Position numbers and translations under genes: made by a program. From Burkholderiaceae bacterium (GTDB taxonomy: Bacteria; Pseudomonadota; Gammaproteobacteria; Burkholderiales; Burkholderiaceae_C), in NCBI GenBank assembly GCA_016790575.1, contig JAEUOU010000030.1, positions 1 through 64,000 on the forward strand: DNA of 64,000 nucleotides, read 5' to 3'. Positions 54,776-64,000 of this stretch are shown here, in pieces; position 1 is the first letter of the stretch; each line of letters opens with the position of its first letter. The notes beneath the pieces were generated by a model. It saw nothing but the letters and a program-made list of their open reading frames with translations, did no database searches and was not told where the DNA came from.

Positions 54776-55003
54776 ATGAACATCGACAAAGAGATTGACT
54801 GCCGTGGCTTGAACTGCCCGCTCCCTATTCTCAAAGCCAAGAAAGCGCTGGCTGAGATGAACAGCGGTCAGTTGCTCAGGGTCGTTGCCACCGATGGTGG
54901 CTCGGTTCGTGACTTTCAGGCTTTCGCCAAACAAACTGGAAATGACCTTGTCGATCAGCAGACCGGCGACAGTGAGTTCATTCACGTGCTACGCCGCCGC
55001 TGA
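54776..55003 (+). CDS. TusA/SirA-family sulfurtransferase
   Basis: A 75-residue protein of the TusA (SirA/YeeD) family. Catalytic cysteine is in the CPxP motif of DCRGLNCPLPILKAKKAL (Cys14). It relays persulfide sulfur, for example in tRNA thiolation or sulfur oxidation. Which acceptor it uses here is not shown by the sequence. Neighbours: cysM upstream, convergent galU. Confidence 0.93.
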   Translation: MNIDKEIDCRGLNCPLPILKAKKALAEMNSGQLLRVVATDGGSVRDFQAFAKQTGNDLVDQQTGDSEFIHVLRRR

Positions 55004-55045
55004 CGGGGGGCGATCTCGGACACTGGCGCATTCCCGAGCAGCCAA

Positions 55046-55933
55046 TCAGAGCCGCAACGTCGAAAGATAGGTTTTGAAGTGGGTGCCCACCTGGGGGTGC
55101 CTCAGGGCCATTTCGACGGTGGCTTCGAGAAACCCCTCTTTGCTTCCACAGTCGTAGCGTTTTCCGCTGTATTGGAACGCGTAGACCGGCTCGTGGTGAA
55201 TCAGCCGGGCAATGGCGTCAGTGAGCTGGATCTCTCCACCGACACCACGGGGCTGGATGCGGATTTCGTCAAATATTCGCGGGGTCAGGATGTATCGTCC
55301 GGCGACCGCGAGGCGGGACGGCGCCTCGTTGGGGGCGGGTTTTTCGACGACACGTTCCAGCCGGAGCATCTGTTCGGTGTGGGGCGCGCCCTGAACAATG
55401 CCGTAGCGCCGAACCTGATCAGCCGGGACCTCTTGAACCGCCAGCAAGGAACGGCCTGTCCGACCGTAGGCCTTGACCATCTGCGACAGTACCCCGGGCT
55501 CTCCCCTTGGACCGGTCATCAAATCGTCCGCCAGAACAACCGCGAATGGGACGCGCCCGACCAAGGGTTCGGCACACAGGACGGCGTGACCCAGCCCCAG
55601 GGAGCGGTGCTGGCGCACGTAACTGACGGCCATGTCATCCGGTTGAACCGAGCGGACGACGGCCAGCAAATCAGTTTTCCCCGCATTTTCCAGTTCGTGC
55701 TCCAGCTCGTAGGCGGTGTCAAAGTGGTCCTCGATGGCGCGTTTGCTGCGGCCCGTGATGAACACCATATGCCGAATACCGGCCTCGTAGGCTTCTTCTA
55801 CCGCGTACTGAATCAATGGCTTGTCGACAACCGGCAGCATTTCCTTGGGCGACGCTTTGGTTGCCGGCAGAAATCGGGTTCCCAGTCCAGCAACAGGGAA
55901 TACCGCAGTGTGGATCGTGTCGGTCGAAGTCAT
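55046..55933 (-). CDS. galU: UTP--glucose-1-phosphate uridylyltransferase
   Basis: A 295-residue enzyme making UDP-glucose. N-terminal VAGLGTRFLPATKASPKEMLPVVDKPLIQYAVEEAY is the nucleotidyltransferase signature, and ADDLMTG, VVEKPAPNEAPSRLAVAGRYIL and YDCGSKEGFLEATVEMAL are the sugar-binding family marks. It lies 47 bases downstream of ppc on the same strand. Confidence 0.96.
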   Translation of the reverse strand: MTSTDTIHTAVFPVAGLGTRFLPATKASPKEMLPVVDKPLIQYAVEEAYEAGIRHMVFITGRSKRAIEDHFDTAYELEHELENAGKTDLLAVVRSVQPDDMAVSYVRQHRSLGLGHAVLCAEPLVGRVPFAVVLADDLMTGPRGEPGVLSQMVKAYGRTGRSLLAVQEVPADQVRRYGIVQGAPHTEQMLRLERVVEKPAPNEAPSRLAVAGRYILTPRIFDEIRIQPRGVGGEIQLTDAIARLIHHEPVYAFQYSGKRYDCGSKEGFLEATVEMALRHPQVGTHFKTYLSTLRL

Positions 55934-55980
55934 AGGTTGAGCATAGCGCAGGGGGCCGCGTTTCGGCCGGCTTTTCGTGC

Positions 55981-58809
55981 TCAGCCGGTATTGCGCAGTC
56001 CGGCCGCGATTCCGTTGATCGAGATATGGATTCCCCTTTGGATCCGTTCGTCGGCCTGACCGGCGCGATGGCGGCGGACCAGTTCAACCTGCAGATGATG
56101 CAGCGGGTCGATGTACGGGAACCGATGCCGGATCGATCGGGCCAGTGAGGTGTTCGCCGACAGGCGTTGGCGGTTTCCCGTAATCTGATTGAGCGCGTCG
56201 ACGGTCCGATGCCATTCCGACTCGATCGCTGCGAAAACCCGTTTGCGCAGTCGCGCGTCCGGGACGAGTTCGCTGTAGCGCGAAGCGAGCGCCAGATCGC
56301 TCTTGGCAAGGACCATGTCCATGTTGGAAAGCAGCGTGCGGAAAAATGGCCACTGCCGGTTCATGCTTTGCAGCAAAGTCAGAGCGTCGCGCCGAGTGGC
56401 CGCACTCGGCTGATCAAGAAACGCCGCAACAGCGGAGCCGAATCCGTACCATCCGGGTAGCGTCAGACGGCATTGGCCCCAGCTGAAGCCCCACGGGATC
56501 GCCCGCAGATCTTCGATTCTTTGGCTGGCCTTGCGGGACGCCGGGCGCGAGCCGATGTTCAGGCCAGCGATTTCGCGTATGGGCGTGGCGCTGAAAAAGT
56601 AGTCGGTAAAGCCGGGTGTTTCATAGACCAGAGCGCGGTAGGCTTTCAGACTGGCGGCCGACAAGGCTTCGGCAGCGTCGAGATAGGTGCGGGGAGCCGG
56701 GCGGGTCGGCTGCAGCAAGGTGGCTTCAAGTGTGGCGGCCACCAGGGTTTCGAGGTTGCGGCGACCGATTTCCGGGTTGGAATACTTCGACCCTATGACC
56801 TCCCCTTGTTCGGTCAGGCGAATCTGGCCCCGCACTGTGCCGGGTGGCTGCGCAAGAATGGCTTCGTAACTTGGGCCGCCACCCCGACCGACCGTGCCGC
56901 CCCTGCCATGAAACATGCGCAGTGAAATCGGCTGGTGGCGAGAAATTTCGTCAAACAACTCGACCAGGGCGATTTCGGCACGGTACAGCTCCCAGTTGCT
57001 GGTAAAGATGCCGCCGTCCTTGTTGCTGTCGGAGTAGCCCAGCATGATGTCCTGCTCGGCGCCGGAACGGTGAATCATGGCGCGGATTCCGGGAAGCCCG
57101 TAAAACTCACCCATGATGGTGGCGGCCTGGCGCAGGTCGGCGATGGTTTCAAAAAGGGGCACCACAATGAGGTCGCAGCGCGCATCAAGGTCAAGCGTTC
57201 CTCGCAAAAGCCCCGCTTCTTTTTGCAGCAGCAGGACCTCCAGCAGATCGCTGACCGATTCGGTGTGGCTGATGATGTAGTGCCGGATGGCCTGCTCGCC
57301 GAAGCTAGATCGCAGGTCTCTGGCCGTGTCGAACACCTTGAGTTCCGCAACCGTGTGATCGCCGTAGGTGCCGCCAACCACGCGTAGCGAGCGGGCGTCG
57401 CAGAGCAGACCCAGAAGGAGGCTGCGGCGGGCAGTCTCGTCGAGCGCCATGTAATCGGGTTCGATGCGCGCTCTTGCAAGGAGTTCTGCAATCACGGCTT
57501 CATGCTGGTCAGAACTCTGGCGCAGGTCGACTGTAGCCAGATGGAATCCGAAAACCTCTACCGCCCGGATCAAGGGTTTGAGGCGGTGGCGTGACAGGGC
57601 TTGTCCGCTGTGGTGGGTCAGGGACTCGTCAATGATCCGCAGATCAGCCAGGAACTCGGCTGCTGATTCATAGGGGTTCTGAGGCGCCACGGCATGCCGG
57701 GCCGCCTCGGTGCCGGTCAGCTCGCGCAAGGTGGCGGCCAGCCGCGCATAGACCCCGGTCAGCGCACGCCGGTAGGGCTCGTCTTCGCGGTGCAGGTTCC
57801 GGTCAGGCGAGCGTGCCGCCAATGCCCGCATTTCAGAGGTTACATCAATCAGCATCGCTGACAGAGAGAGCTCGCCACCGAGTCGGTGCACCTCGGTCAG
57901 GTAGTGCCGCAGCGCCACTTCTCCCTGGCGCCGCATGGCCAGCGCCAAGGTATGGGCGCCGACGTTGGGGTTCCCGTCGCGGTCGCCGCCGATCCAGTTG
58001 CCCATTCTCAGAAAGCTCGCAACGGGCCGACCGTCCAGGGCTTGTTCGAGTTCGGCGTACAGGCGCGGAATCTCGCGCAGAAACGTCGCTTCGTAGTAAC
58101 TGAGGGCGTTTTCGATTTCGTCGGCAACCGTCAGCTTCGTGAATCGCAGCAACCGTGTTTGCCACAACTGCAGAATCCTGGTACGCAAATGCGCATCGTT
58201 CGTCGCCAACTCGCGCGGTGCCAGGGCATCTCGGGTGACGGAGGCAGCGGCTGAACGGGCCAGGATTTCGTCGCGCTGCGTCAGAAGTGCTGCGATGTCG
58301 CGCTCGGCATCCAGAATGCTTTTCCGCTGAACCTCGGTCGGGTGCGCGGTGAGAACCGGCGACACGTAACTGACGGCCAAGGTACGTGCGATGGCGTCCG
58401 GCGTCAATCCGGCCCAGCGAAGTCGTTGCAGGGCGACATCGATGCTGCCTTCCTGGGTATCGCCGGCACGTTCATGGAAAGCGCGCCGCCGGATATGGTG
58501 GCGGTCTTCCGCCAAATTGGCGAGGTGACTGAAATAGGTGAATGCGCGGATGACGCTCACAGCCTGATCGCCCGACAGCCCCTTGAGCAATTTCTTGAGC
58601 GCGCGGTCTGCCTCTTCGTCGCTGTGCCGCCGGAACGCGACGGAGAGCTTTCGAATCTGTTCGACCAATTCGAACGCGCCCGGACCCTCCTGCTCGCGGA
58701 TCACCTCACCGAGCAGGCGTCCCAGCAACCGGATGTCGTCGATCAGCGGCCTTTCACTGTCCCGGCTTCGCTTTTTGGGTGGTGACGGAGAATGAGTGTC
58801 TGTGGACAT
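55981..58809 (-). CDS. ppc: Phosphoenolpyruvate carboxylase
   Basis: A 942-residue anaplerotic enzyme converting PEP and bicarbonate to oxaloacetate. Catalytic His in [13 protein letters not shown] near 165, [14 protein letters not shown] near 265, [10 protein letters not shown] near 600, [14 protein letters not shown] near 645 (the loop that protects the intermediate), and the C-terminal ending ([12 protein letters not shown]). Start ATG 58809 (MSTDTHS), near the usual N-terminus; an upstream in-frame extension is unlikely. Divergent from hemC. Confidence 0.97.
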   Translation of the reverse strand: MSTDTHSPSPPKKRSRDSERPLIDDIRLLGRLLGEVIREQEGPGAFELVEQIRKLSVAFRRHSDEEADRALKKLLKGLSGDQAVSVIRAFTYFSHLANLAEDRHHIRRRAFHERAGDTQEGSIDVALQRLRWAGLTPDAIARTLAVSYVSPVLTAHPTEVQRKSILDAERDIAALLTQRDEILARSAAASVTRDALAPRELATNDAHLRTRILQLWQTRLLRFTKLTVADEIENALSYYEATFLREIPRLYAELEQALDGRPVASFLRMGNWIGGDRDGNPNVGAHTLALAMRRQGEVALRHYLTEVHRLGGELSLSAMLIDVTSEMRALAARSPDRNLHREDEPYRRALTGVYARLAATLRELTGTEAARHAVAPQNPYESAAEFLADLRIIDESLTHHSGQALSRHRLKPLIRAVEVFGFHLATVDLRQSSDQHEAVIAELLARARIEPDYMALDETARRSLLLGLLCDARSLRVVGGTYGDHTVAELKVFDTARDLRSSFGEQAIRHYIISHTESVSDLLEVLLLQKEAGLLRGTLDLDARCDLIVVPLFETIADLRQAATIMGEFYGLPGIRAMIHRSGAEQDIMLGYSDSNKDGGIFTSNWELYRAEIALVELFDEISRHQPISLRMFHGRGGTVGRGGGPSYEAILAQPPGTVRGQIRLTEQGEVIGSKYSNPEIGRRNLETLVAATLEATLLQPTRPAPRTYLDAAEALSAASLKAYRALVYETPGFTDYFFSATPIREIAGLNIGSRPASRKASQRIEDLRAIPWGFSWGQCRLTLPGWYGFGSAVAAFLDQPSAATRRDALTLLQSMNRQWPFFRTLLSNMDMVLAKSDLALASRYSELVPDARLRKRVFAAIESEWHRTVDALNQITGNRQRLSANTSLARSIRHRFPYIDPLHHLQVELVRRHRAGQADERIQRGIHISINGIAAGLRNTG

Positions 58810-58869
58810 CGTCTTGGTGAGATGCAGGCAGTTTGGGACCGCACGGAGCAGGTTCGGGCGCAGGCCCAT

Positions 58870-58875
58870 GCTAGC
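58870..58875 (+). promoter_or_regulatory. Possible -10 box (TAGCAT) upstream of hemC
   Basis: TAGCAT lies 11 bases before the GTG start of hemC (58886), within the short divergent gap to ppc. Weak: no clear -35. Confidence 0.35.
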
Positions 58876-58885
58876 ATCCTGCGTT

Positions 58886-59809
58886 GTGAAAAACCATCAA
58901 AAGCAGACCAATTTGATCACGATCGCCACCCGGGAGAGTCGGCTTGCCCTGTGGCAGGCCGAGCACGTGAAAGCCGTCCTCGAGGGCCGTGGTCACACGG
59001 TCGCTCTCTTGGGCATGACAACCCGCGGTGACCAGATTCTTGACCGCAGCCTGAGCAAAGTCGGTGGCAAGGGCCTTTTTGTCAAGGAACTGGAAGCTGC
59101 TCTGGACGATGGACGCGCCGACATCGCGGTCCACTCCCTCAAGGACGTACCGATGGAGTTGCCGTCGGGTTTTCTGCTCGCCTGTGTCATGGAGCGCGAG
59201 GACCCGCGTGACGCGTGGGTTTCGCCTCGGTACGCGCGCTTGCAGGACTTGCCCCCCGGAGCGGTGGTGGGGACATCGAGCCTGCGCCGAACCGTGCTGC
59301 TGCGGTCTTTGCGACCTGACCTTCGAATCGAACCACTGCGCGGCAACCTCGACACCCGCTTGCGCAAACTCGATGATGGCCAGTACGCCGGCATCGTTCT
59401 GGCGGCAGCGGGGCTGAAGCGGTTGGGGTTGGTCGACCGCATTGGCGAAATCTTCGATACCCGTGCGATGCTGCCGGCAGCCGGCCAGGGAGCCTTGGGT
59501 ATCGAAATCCGGCAGGATCGGGCTGATCTGGTGGAAGCACTGCAACCGCTGTCGGACGCCACAACCTGGCTCGCCGTGGCCGCCGAACGGGCCGTCAGCC
59601 GAGCAATGGGCGGCAGTTGTTCGATGCCTCTGGCGGCCCATGCCACTGTTTCTGGGGGCTCGCTGCAAATTGATGCTGCATGGGGCGACCCCGATGGCGC
59701 GCCAGTCTTGCTGCGGGCCAGTTTGAACGGCCTCGCTCGCTCACTTGGCGAAGCGGAGCAACTCGGTGAACGGGTTGCCGGGCAACTGCGGGCTGCCGGC
59801 GCCCGCTAG
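58886..59809 (+). CDS. hemC: Hydroxymethylbilane synthase (porphobilinogen deaminase)
   Basis: A 307-residue haem enzyme joining four porphobilinogens. Marks: [61 protein letters not shown], and the dipyrromethane cofactor cysteine in [12 protein letters not shown] near 245. I place the start at GTG 58886; ATG 58868 is also in frame. hemD follows 18 bases downstream. Confidence 0.96.
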   Translation: MKNHQKQTNLITIATRESRLALWQAEHVKAVLEGRGHTVALLGMTTRGDQILDRSLSKVGGKGLFVKELEAALDDGRADIAVHSLKDVPMELPSGFLLACVMEREDPRDAWVSPRYARLQDLPPGAVVGTSSLRRTVLLRSLRPDLRIEPLRGNLDTRLRKLDDGQYAGIVLAAAGLKRLGLVDRIGEIFDTRAMLPAAGQGALGIEIRQDRADLVEALQPLSDATTWLAVAAERAVSRAMGGSCSMPLAAHATVSGGSLQIDAAWGDPDGAPVLLRASLNGLARSLGEAEQLGERVAGQLRAAGAR

Positions 59810-59827
59810 CGCCGCCCCGAAACCAAA

Positions 59828-60637
59828 GTGGCCGGTGTGTCGGAATTCTCCGGTGGCAGCGTCATTGTGACTCGCCCGATGCCGGGCGCACGCCGTTGGG
59901 CGGACGCCCTGACGGAGGCCGGTTACCCGGTTTGGGTCTTGCCCTTGATCCGAATCGAGTCGCAGCCCGATCAGACAGCCACAGCGCAAGCCCGCGCCGA
60001 GTTGGGTGACTTTGGCGCCGTCATGTTCGTCAGTTCGGCGGCTGTCGAGCACTTTTTTGCACGAAATGAGTCAATACCCACCGGAAAATCGTGCTTTGAA
60101 GCTATAAAAACAAGAGCTTGGGCGCCAGGTCCTGGAACCGCGCGTTCGCTTCTGGCCTGCGGCTGGCCGGCGGATCGTATTGACACACCGGCGGCGGATG
60201 CAGCGCATTTCGATTCGGAATCATTGTGGGCGTGTGTCGAAGCCCAGGTTCAGCCGGGATTTCGCCTGCTGCTTGTGCGGGGGGCGGATGAGCAAGGCCG
60301 GTCGGCTGGCCGCGACTGGTTGTCGGATCAAGTGCAGAGCCGGGGAGGCGTCGTCCGGACCGTGGCCGTCTATCGGCGCTGCGCACCGGTATTCACCCCG
60401 GCGGAAAGTGCCCGGGCGCTTGCTGGCGCGATTGACGGCTCAATATGGCTGTTCAGCAGCAGTGAAGGTGTCAGCAACCTGATGCAGGCCCTGCCACAGG
60501 CTGGATGGATCCACGCTCGTGCGCTGGCAACCCATCCCCGGATCGCGCAGGCCGCGCGGCAGGCCGGTTTTGGCGAGGTTCGGCAGGCGAATCCGACCGT
60601 GGACGGCGTCCTTCGATCGCTAGAATCGGACGAATGA
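59828..60637 (+). CDS. hemD: Uroporphyrinogen-III synthase
   Basis: A 269-residue HemD, which closes the ring to uroporphyrinogen III. N-terminal IVTRPMPGARRWADAL, central VMFVSSAAVEHFF, RAWAPGPGTARSLLACGW, and RGADEQGRSAGRDWL are recognisable, although HemD is poorly conserved. A stretch around residues 80-97 (ESIPTGKSCFEAIKT) is encoded by what looks like repeat copy 7, between two conserved segments. Start GTG 59828 (or GTG 59837). The stop overlaps the hemX start (ATGA). Confidence 0.9.
   Translation: MAGVSEFSGGSVIVTRPMPGARRWADALTEAGYPVWVLPLIRIESQPDQTATAQARAELGDFGAVMFVSSAAVEHFFARNESIPTGKSCFEAIKTRAWAPGPGTARSLLACGWPADRIDTPAADAAHFDSESLWACVEAQVQPGFRLLLVRGADEQGRSAGRDWLSDQVQSRGGVVRTVAVYRRCAPVFTPAESARALAGAIDGSIWLFSSSEGVSNLMQALPQAGWIHARALATHPRIAQAARQAGFGEVRQANPTVDGVLRSLESDE
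60062..60118 (+). repeat. Dispersed ~55-bp repeat, probable copy 7 inside hemD
   Basis: Reads AGTCAATACCCACCGGAAAA then TCGTGCTTT, with GCTATAAAAACAAGAGC at the 3' end: same order of blocks as the other copies but more diverged, and in frame within hemD. Assignment is by eye. Confidence 0.55.
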
Positions 60638-61734
60638 GTGAACAGCCAGGCAAGATGGCGCAACCAGGAACCGAGCCGCCACACAACGCGGGGGAAGAAG
60701 CCGTGGCGGCGGGCGCGCAAAACACGTTGCATGGATCGGTCGCTTCGGCCGAGCGTTTGATCTGGCAGGGACCGTGGCTTGTGGTGGCCTTGTTGGGGCT
60801 TTCTGGCTTGGGTGTTGCCAGCAGCGCGCTGCTGTGGCAAAAACTATCGCATATTCAGACGCAGCTGGCCCGCCAGAGCGCCGACAGCGGCCTACAGGCG
60901 ACTGAGGCGCGGGCTTTGGCGCGGCAGGCGATGGACATGGCCCGCGAATCAGCGGCCCGGCAATCGCTGCTTGAAGCCCGAGTGAGCGAAGTCTCACTGC
61001 AGCGCACCCAGTTGGACGAGTTGATACAGAGCCTTTCGCGCTCGCGAGACGAAAATCTGGTCGTCGATCTGGATTCTTCGCTGCGCCTTGCGGCGCAACA
61101 AGCGCAGCTGACGGGGAGCCTGGAACCGCTGATCGCTGCGCTTCGGACCGCAGATCAGCGGCTGGCACGTTCAGCGCAGCCGCGCCTGGCACCACTGCGG
61201 CGCGCCGTCGAGCGAGATCTGGAGCGGGTGCGCACGGCCGTTGTCCCCGATATGCCCAATCTGCTATCGCGCCTTGACGAGTTGGTCCGTTCGTTGGACG
61301 AACTGCCACTTGCCAATGGCGCCCCGATGGTGGCCCCTCGGTCTGCGCGGCCGGCATCTTCGGCGCCCGCCGGCTGGTGGGAGCGTACGGTCAGTCTGCT
61401 CGGCGAAGAGGCTCGGCGCCTGGTCCGTGTGGGGCGGATTGAACAACCCGAGGCCGCGCTGATTTCGCCAGAGCAGAGCTTCTTCCTCCGCGAGAATCTC
61501 AAACTGAAGGTTCTTAACGCCCGCCTGGGTTTGATGGCGCGCCAGTATGACTCCGTGCGTTCAGACCTGACCACGGTCCAGGCACTTGTCGTGCGGTATG
61601 CCGACCCTGCTGCGCGAAAGGTGCAGCAGACCGTCACGACCGTGCAGCAATTGCAGGCGCAGTTGCGATCGGCGGAATTGCCTCGTCTTGACGAAACGTT
61701 TGCGGCGCTGGCCACAGCCGCCGCCGGCCGGTAG
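60634..61734 (+). CDS. hemX: HemX-like membrane protein
   Basis: A 366-residue protein. An N-terminal cytoplasmic tail, one membrane helix (WLVVALLGLSGLGVASSALLW, about 47-67), then a long helical periplasmic or cytoplasmic coiled-coil domain (SDSGLQATEARALARQAMDM.. and SFFLRENLKLKVLNARLGLMARQYD, the DUF513/HemX tail motif). It is often annotated as a uroporphyrinogen-III C-methyltransferase, but it lacks SAM-methyltransferase motifs, so I treat the name as family-based only. It sits in the conserved order hemC-D-X-Y. Confidence 0.92.
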   Translation: MSEQPGKMAQPGTEPPHNAGEEAVAAGAQNTLHGSVASAERLIWQGPWLVVALLGLSGLGVASSALLWQKLSHIQTQLARQSADSGLQATEARALARQAMDMARESAARQSLLEARVSEVSLQRTQLDELIQSLSRSRDENLVVDLDSSLRLAAQQAQLTGSLEPLIAALRTADQRLARSAQPRLAPLRRAVERDLERVRTAVVPDMPNLLSRLDELVRSLDELPLANGAPMVAPRSARPASSAPAGWWERTVSLLGEEARRLVRVGRIEQPEAALISPEQSFFLRENLKLKVLNARLGLMARQYDSVRSDLTTVQALVVRYADPAARKVQQTVTTVQQLQAQLRSAELPRLDETFAALATAAAGR

Positions 61735-61743
61735 GACACCCCG

Positions 61744-63075
61744 ATGGGAATGCGCGCAGCATTGTGGTTGCTGGCCCTGTTTGCCGTGGCGGCCGGTCTC
61801 GCGTTGCTGGCGGGGGGCAACCCCGGGACCGTGGCGCTGTTCTGGGCCCCGTGGCGCGTCGATCTTTCGCTCAATCTGGCCCTGCTGGCGCTCGCGGGCC
61901 TGTTTGTGGTCCTGCACCTGGCTTTGCGGGCATTGGCACTGTTTGTGCGGATACCTCAGCAAGCCCGCCGGTGGCGTGCTCGCCAGCGTGAACGTGTGGT
62001 GCAGGGGGCCCTGGTAGATGCGCAGGTTCAGCTGATGGCCGGTCGTTATGTCCGAGCGCGCAAAGCCGCCGAAAAGGCGATCGAACATGAACAGGCCGAA
62101 CGCGAGGACGAGGACGACTTTGCACCATCGCCCTCGGTGCTGGCGCTTGCCCACCTCCTCGCCGCTGACAGCGCTCATGCGCTGCAGGACCGGACCCTGC
62201 GGGACACCCATCTGGCTCAGGCACTGGCGTTCTTGCCAACTCGGTTAGCGGGTGCCCTGGAGGGGGAGTTGAAAACCGGAGCCCGATTGCGGGCGGCGCG
62301 CTGGGCGATCGATGACAGGGATCCGCGCGGGGCGCTGGCCCGTCTGGACGAGTTGCCGCAGGGTGGCGGGCGGCGGACGGTGGCGCTGCGTCTGCGGCTG
62401 AAAGCCGCGCGACAGGCGGGTCAATGGTCCGACGCTTTGGAAACGGCGCGGCTGCTCGCCAAACACCGCGCCTTTTCCGGGGTCGCGGCGGACGGTATTG
62501 TTCGCGGCCTGACCCTCGCCTGGTTGACGACGGCGCATGATGGCGACCAGGTGCGAAGGGTCTGGGCCGCACTCGAGCGCCGGGAACGGGAAATGCCGGA
62601 AATCGTGCTGGCGGCTGTACAGCGATGGCTGGACCTGGGGGGTGACGGTGCCGTTGCCCGTGATTGGCTGCAGCCGGTTTGGGAGCGCGTCGCAGGCCAA
62701 CTCCCGCTTCGCGGAGACGACCCGACCCGAATTGACCTGGCCCGAAGTCTGGAAAGGGCGCTCGCAGTGGGTCTTTCCCCCGAGGACGCGACCCAATGGC
62801 TCATGCGGATCGAATCCGCCTTGCGACAGTCCCCCCGCGATCCAGTTCTGCTGTACCTCGCGGGTGCTGCGTGCGCGCAGCAGCAGTTGTGGGGCAAGGC
62901 TCAGCAGTCGCTGAGTCAACTCGTCCAATTGCCCCACAGCCCTTTGCACGCGACAGCGTGGCGATTTCTGGCGCAGTTTGCCGAGCACCGCGGTGATACT
63001 GCGGCGGCTTCCACGGCCTGGAAATCGTCTGCCCTGGCCAGCCAGTCCTCGGCCGGGTCCCCGCTGGTGCGCTAG
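61744..63075 (+). CDS. hemY: HemY-like protein (TPR membrane protein)
   Basis: A 443-residue protein with two membrane helices at the start (WLLALFAVAAGLALLA and LNLALLALAGLFVVLHLALR, within 1-65), a conserved WRARQRERVVQG linker and TPR-like helical repeats to the end. E. coli HemY of this family is not protoporphyrinogen oxidase despite its name; its role with HemX near haem synthesis is uncertain. It starts 9 bases after hemX. Confidence 0.93.
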   Translation: MGMRAALWLLALFAVAAGLALLAGGNPGTVALFWAPWRVDLSLNLALLALAGLFVVLHLALRALALFVRIPQQARRWRARQRERVVQGALVDAQVQLMAGRYVRARKAAEKAIEHEQAEREDEDDFAPSPSVLALAHLLAADSAHALQDRTLRDTHLAQALAFLPTRLAGALEGELKTGARLRAARWAIDDRDPRGALARLDELPQGGGRRTVALRLRLKAARQAGQWSDALETARLLAKHRAFSGVAADGIVRGLTLAWLTTAHDGDQVRRVWAALERREREMPEIVLAAVQRWLDLGGDGAVARDWLQPVWERVAGQLPLRGDDPTRIDLARSLERALAVGLSPEDATQWLMRIESALRQSPRDPVLLYLAGAACAQQQLWGKAQQSLSQLVQLPHSPLHATAWRFLAQFAEHRGDTAAASTAWKSSALASQSSAGSPLVR

Positions 63076-63093
63076 AACCCGGCCACCGGGCGG

Positions 63094-64000
63094 TCAGAAC
63101 GGCAGATTCAGGTTGCGCAGGTCCTTGCGGGTTTCGACAAGGATCAACGGACCTTCATCAAGGACCACCGCCGGCGGGCGTTCGCGTGGCACATGCACAG
63201 GTTTGGGTTCCGCCGCGATGGCTGCCTGAACGGCGGCGATTTTCTCGGCATCCGAGTTCACCCACACCAACCCGCGGTCCAGCGCGATCCTTTCGAGTGC
63301 GTCTACCGGCAGGGTGTAGGCCTGCACGAGGGGCAGGGCCGCCTTGGCTGGCGTCGCGGGTGTCGGAGCGGCCGGTACCACAGACTTCGGCAAAGCGGGC
63401 GCGCCTTCCGCTGCGGTCGGGGCCAATTCGCTTGTGTCCGTCGTGCTGGGGGCTCCCCGGTTGAAATACGAGCGCAGCTGTGGCGCCTGCGTATCGCCGG
63501 CCGTTACGGAAGAATCCGCGGCTTCCCCATTTGCCTCGGCCACGGCACGGTCATCGCTGCGGTTGGCGGCATTGCGTTCCCGCCGGTCGCGACCGTAGCG
63601 ATCACGCGAGCGTCGCTCGCGGCGCGGTTCCTCGCCCGGCAGGTCCTCGCGCCGGTTTTCCGGAGGCGCGACGCTTTCACCATCAAGCACCTGCGTATCT
63701 GGTGCAGCCGCCATCAGACCAGCGGCTGCCGCGACGGGTTCGATCGGAGCACTGGCAGAACCGTCTCCCTCGCGGGAGGAGACGCCTGGCCGGCGGTCGC
63801 CCCGCTCCCGGCGTCCATCGCCTCGCTCGCGTCGACCCTCCGGGCGATCGCTGCGGCTGGCGCGGGCCGACTCGGTCTCGCGGGCACTGTCGGCCGCGGA
63901 AACGTCGGCCGGATCGACTGCCTGGGTGGATACGGCAGGCTTTTCTCGGCCTGCGCCCCTTTCGCCACGTCGATCACTGCGGCCATTGCGCCCTTCACCT
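63094..64000 (-). CDS. rne: Ribonuclease E, C-terminal part (open at right edge)
   Basis: The C-terminal about 302 residues of RNase E; the catalytic half lies beyond the window. The frame reads through to the edge. From the N-terminal side it shows an arginine/glycine-rich scaffold region (repeats of RRERGDGRRERGDRR type, near 63800), then proline/alanine-rich sequence and the conserved betaproteobacterial tail (LPVDALERIALDRGLVWVNSD, then PVHVPRERPPAVV and the last residues LRNLNLPF). This disordered region binds RNA and degradosome partners such as the RhlE/RhlB helicases. Convergent with hemY. Confidence 0.93.
   Translation of the reverse strand, partial: GEGRNGRSDRRGERGAGREKPAVSTQAVDPADVSAADSARETESARASRSDRPEGRRERGDGRRERGDRRPGVSSREGDGSASAPIEPVAAAAGLMAAAPDTQVLDGESVAPPENRREDLPGEEPRRERRSRDRYGRDRRERNAANRSDDRAVAEANGEAADSSVTAGDTQAPQLRSYFNRGAPSTTDTSELAPTAAEGAPALPKSVVPAAPTPATPAKAALPLVQAYTLPVDALERIALDRGLVWVNSDAEKIAAVQAAIAAEPKPVHVPRERPPAVVLDEGPLILVETRKDLRNLNLPF

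Noticed and set aside
54583-54798. Short plus-strand frame of 71 codons overlapping the end of cysM (GTGA) and the start of the tusA-like gene
   Set aside because: The overlapping start is tempting, but the translation matches nothing I know, the likely promoter of the tusA-like gene lies inside it, and a minus-strand frame covers the same bases.
55934-55980. GC-rich inverted repeat GGCCG..CGGCC between ppc and galU as a terminator
   Set aside because: The T-rich run follows it on the plus strand, whereas both genes run on the minus strand, so it is oriented wrongly to stop ppc; the stem is also short.
60621-60626. TAGAAT box in the hemD end as an independent hemX promoter
   Set aside because: Kept only as part of the leaderless observation and not as a feature, because hemX overlaps hemD and co-translation explains its expression.

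Overview
The window looks like chromosome of a high-GC betaproteobacterium, most likely order Burkholderiales, family Comamonadaceae. The reasons are familiar Burkholderiales gene blocks (mutM/GTPase/mutY, rapZ-recN-nadK with divergent hrcA, rpoZ-gmk-yicC, hemC-D-X-Y), an H-NS-type protein with the C-terminal motif usual in this group, an RNase E tail ending in LPF, and a short dispersed repeat of a kind I associate with this family. There are no rRNA genes, insertion sequences, phage genes or CRISPR arrays. Nearly all genes are core housekeeping genes.

Layout. 1-4 kb: the start of an exported protein gene, then a TetR regulator with a clear double-palindrome operator/promoter and, overlapping it by 4 bases, a large fusion enzyme (retinol-saturase-like FAD oxidoreductase + ferredoxin-reductase module + 2Fe-2S ferredoxin). 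4-12 kb: FtsX-type ABC permease, truncated haemoglobin, Smr protein, RadC, the fkpB-ispH-dehydratase overlapping string, serS and tRNA-Ser. 12.4-16.7 kb (minus strand): NarL-type response regulator overlapped by trpS, a site-2 protease, YciO and the PHP phosphatase. 16.8-23.4 kb (minus): a six-gene Dpp/Opp-type ABC importer operon ending in an amidase. 23.5-29.5 kb: YfhL-type ferredoxin, then pth, rplY, prs, tRNA-Gln, ispE, lolB and a TPR lipoprotein-like gene on the minus strand. 29.5-33.5 kb: mutM, dynamin-like GTPase, mutY. 33.5-38 kb: rapZ, recN, nadK, hrcA and two tRNAs. 38.3-43 kb: greB, bifunctional spoT/rel, rpoZ, gmk, yicC. 43-47.7 kb: Ser/Thr kinase, PP2C phosphatase, rph, rdgB, hemW. 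47.7-54 kb: pcp, zinc metallopeptidase, rhlE, apaH, a CBS/DUF21 membrane protein, H-NS, tRNA-Leu, cysM. 54-64 kb: tusA-like, galU, ppc, hemC-hemD-hemX-hemY and the 3' end of rne.

How they work together: the window supplies isoprenoid precursors (ispH, ispE), haem (hemC, hemD, hemX, hemY, hemW), nucleotide housekeeping (prs, gmk, rdgB, nadK, apaH), stringent response (spoT with rpoZ and greB), oxidative-damage repair (mutM, mutY, recN, radC), translation (serS, trpS, rplY, pth, tRNAs) and RNA turnover (rne, rph, rhlE).

The most unusual items are the saturase/ferredoxin-reductase fusion under TetR control, the GTPase sandwiched between the two 8-oxoguanine repair genes, and a dispersed ~55-base repeat with at least six clear copies, one probable seventh copy inside hemD, and two copies that supply the last codons of rph and mutY. 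GC content is visibly higher in roughly 1-24 kb than in roughly 24-43 kb, although both carry core genes.
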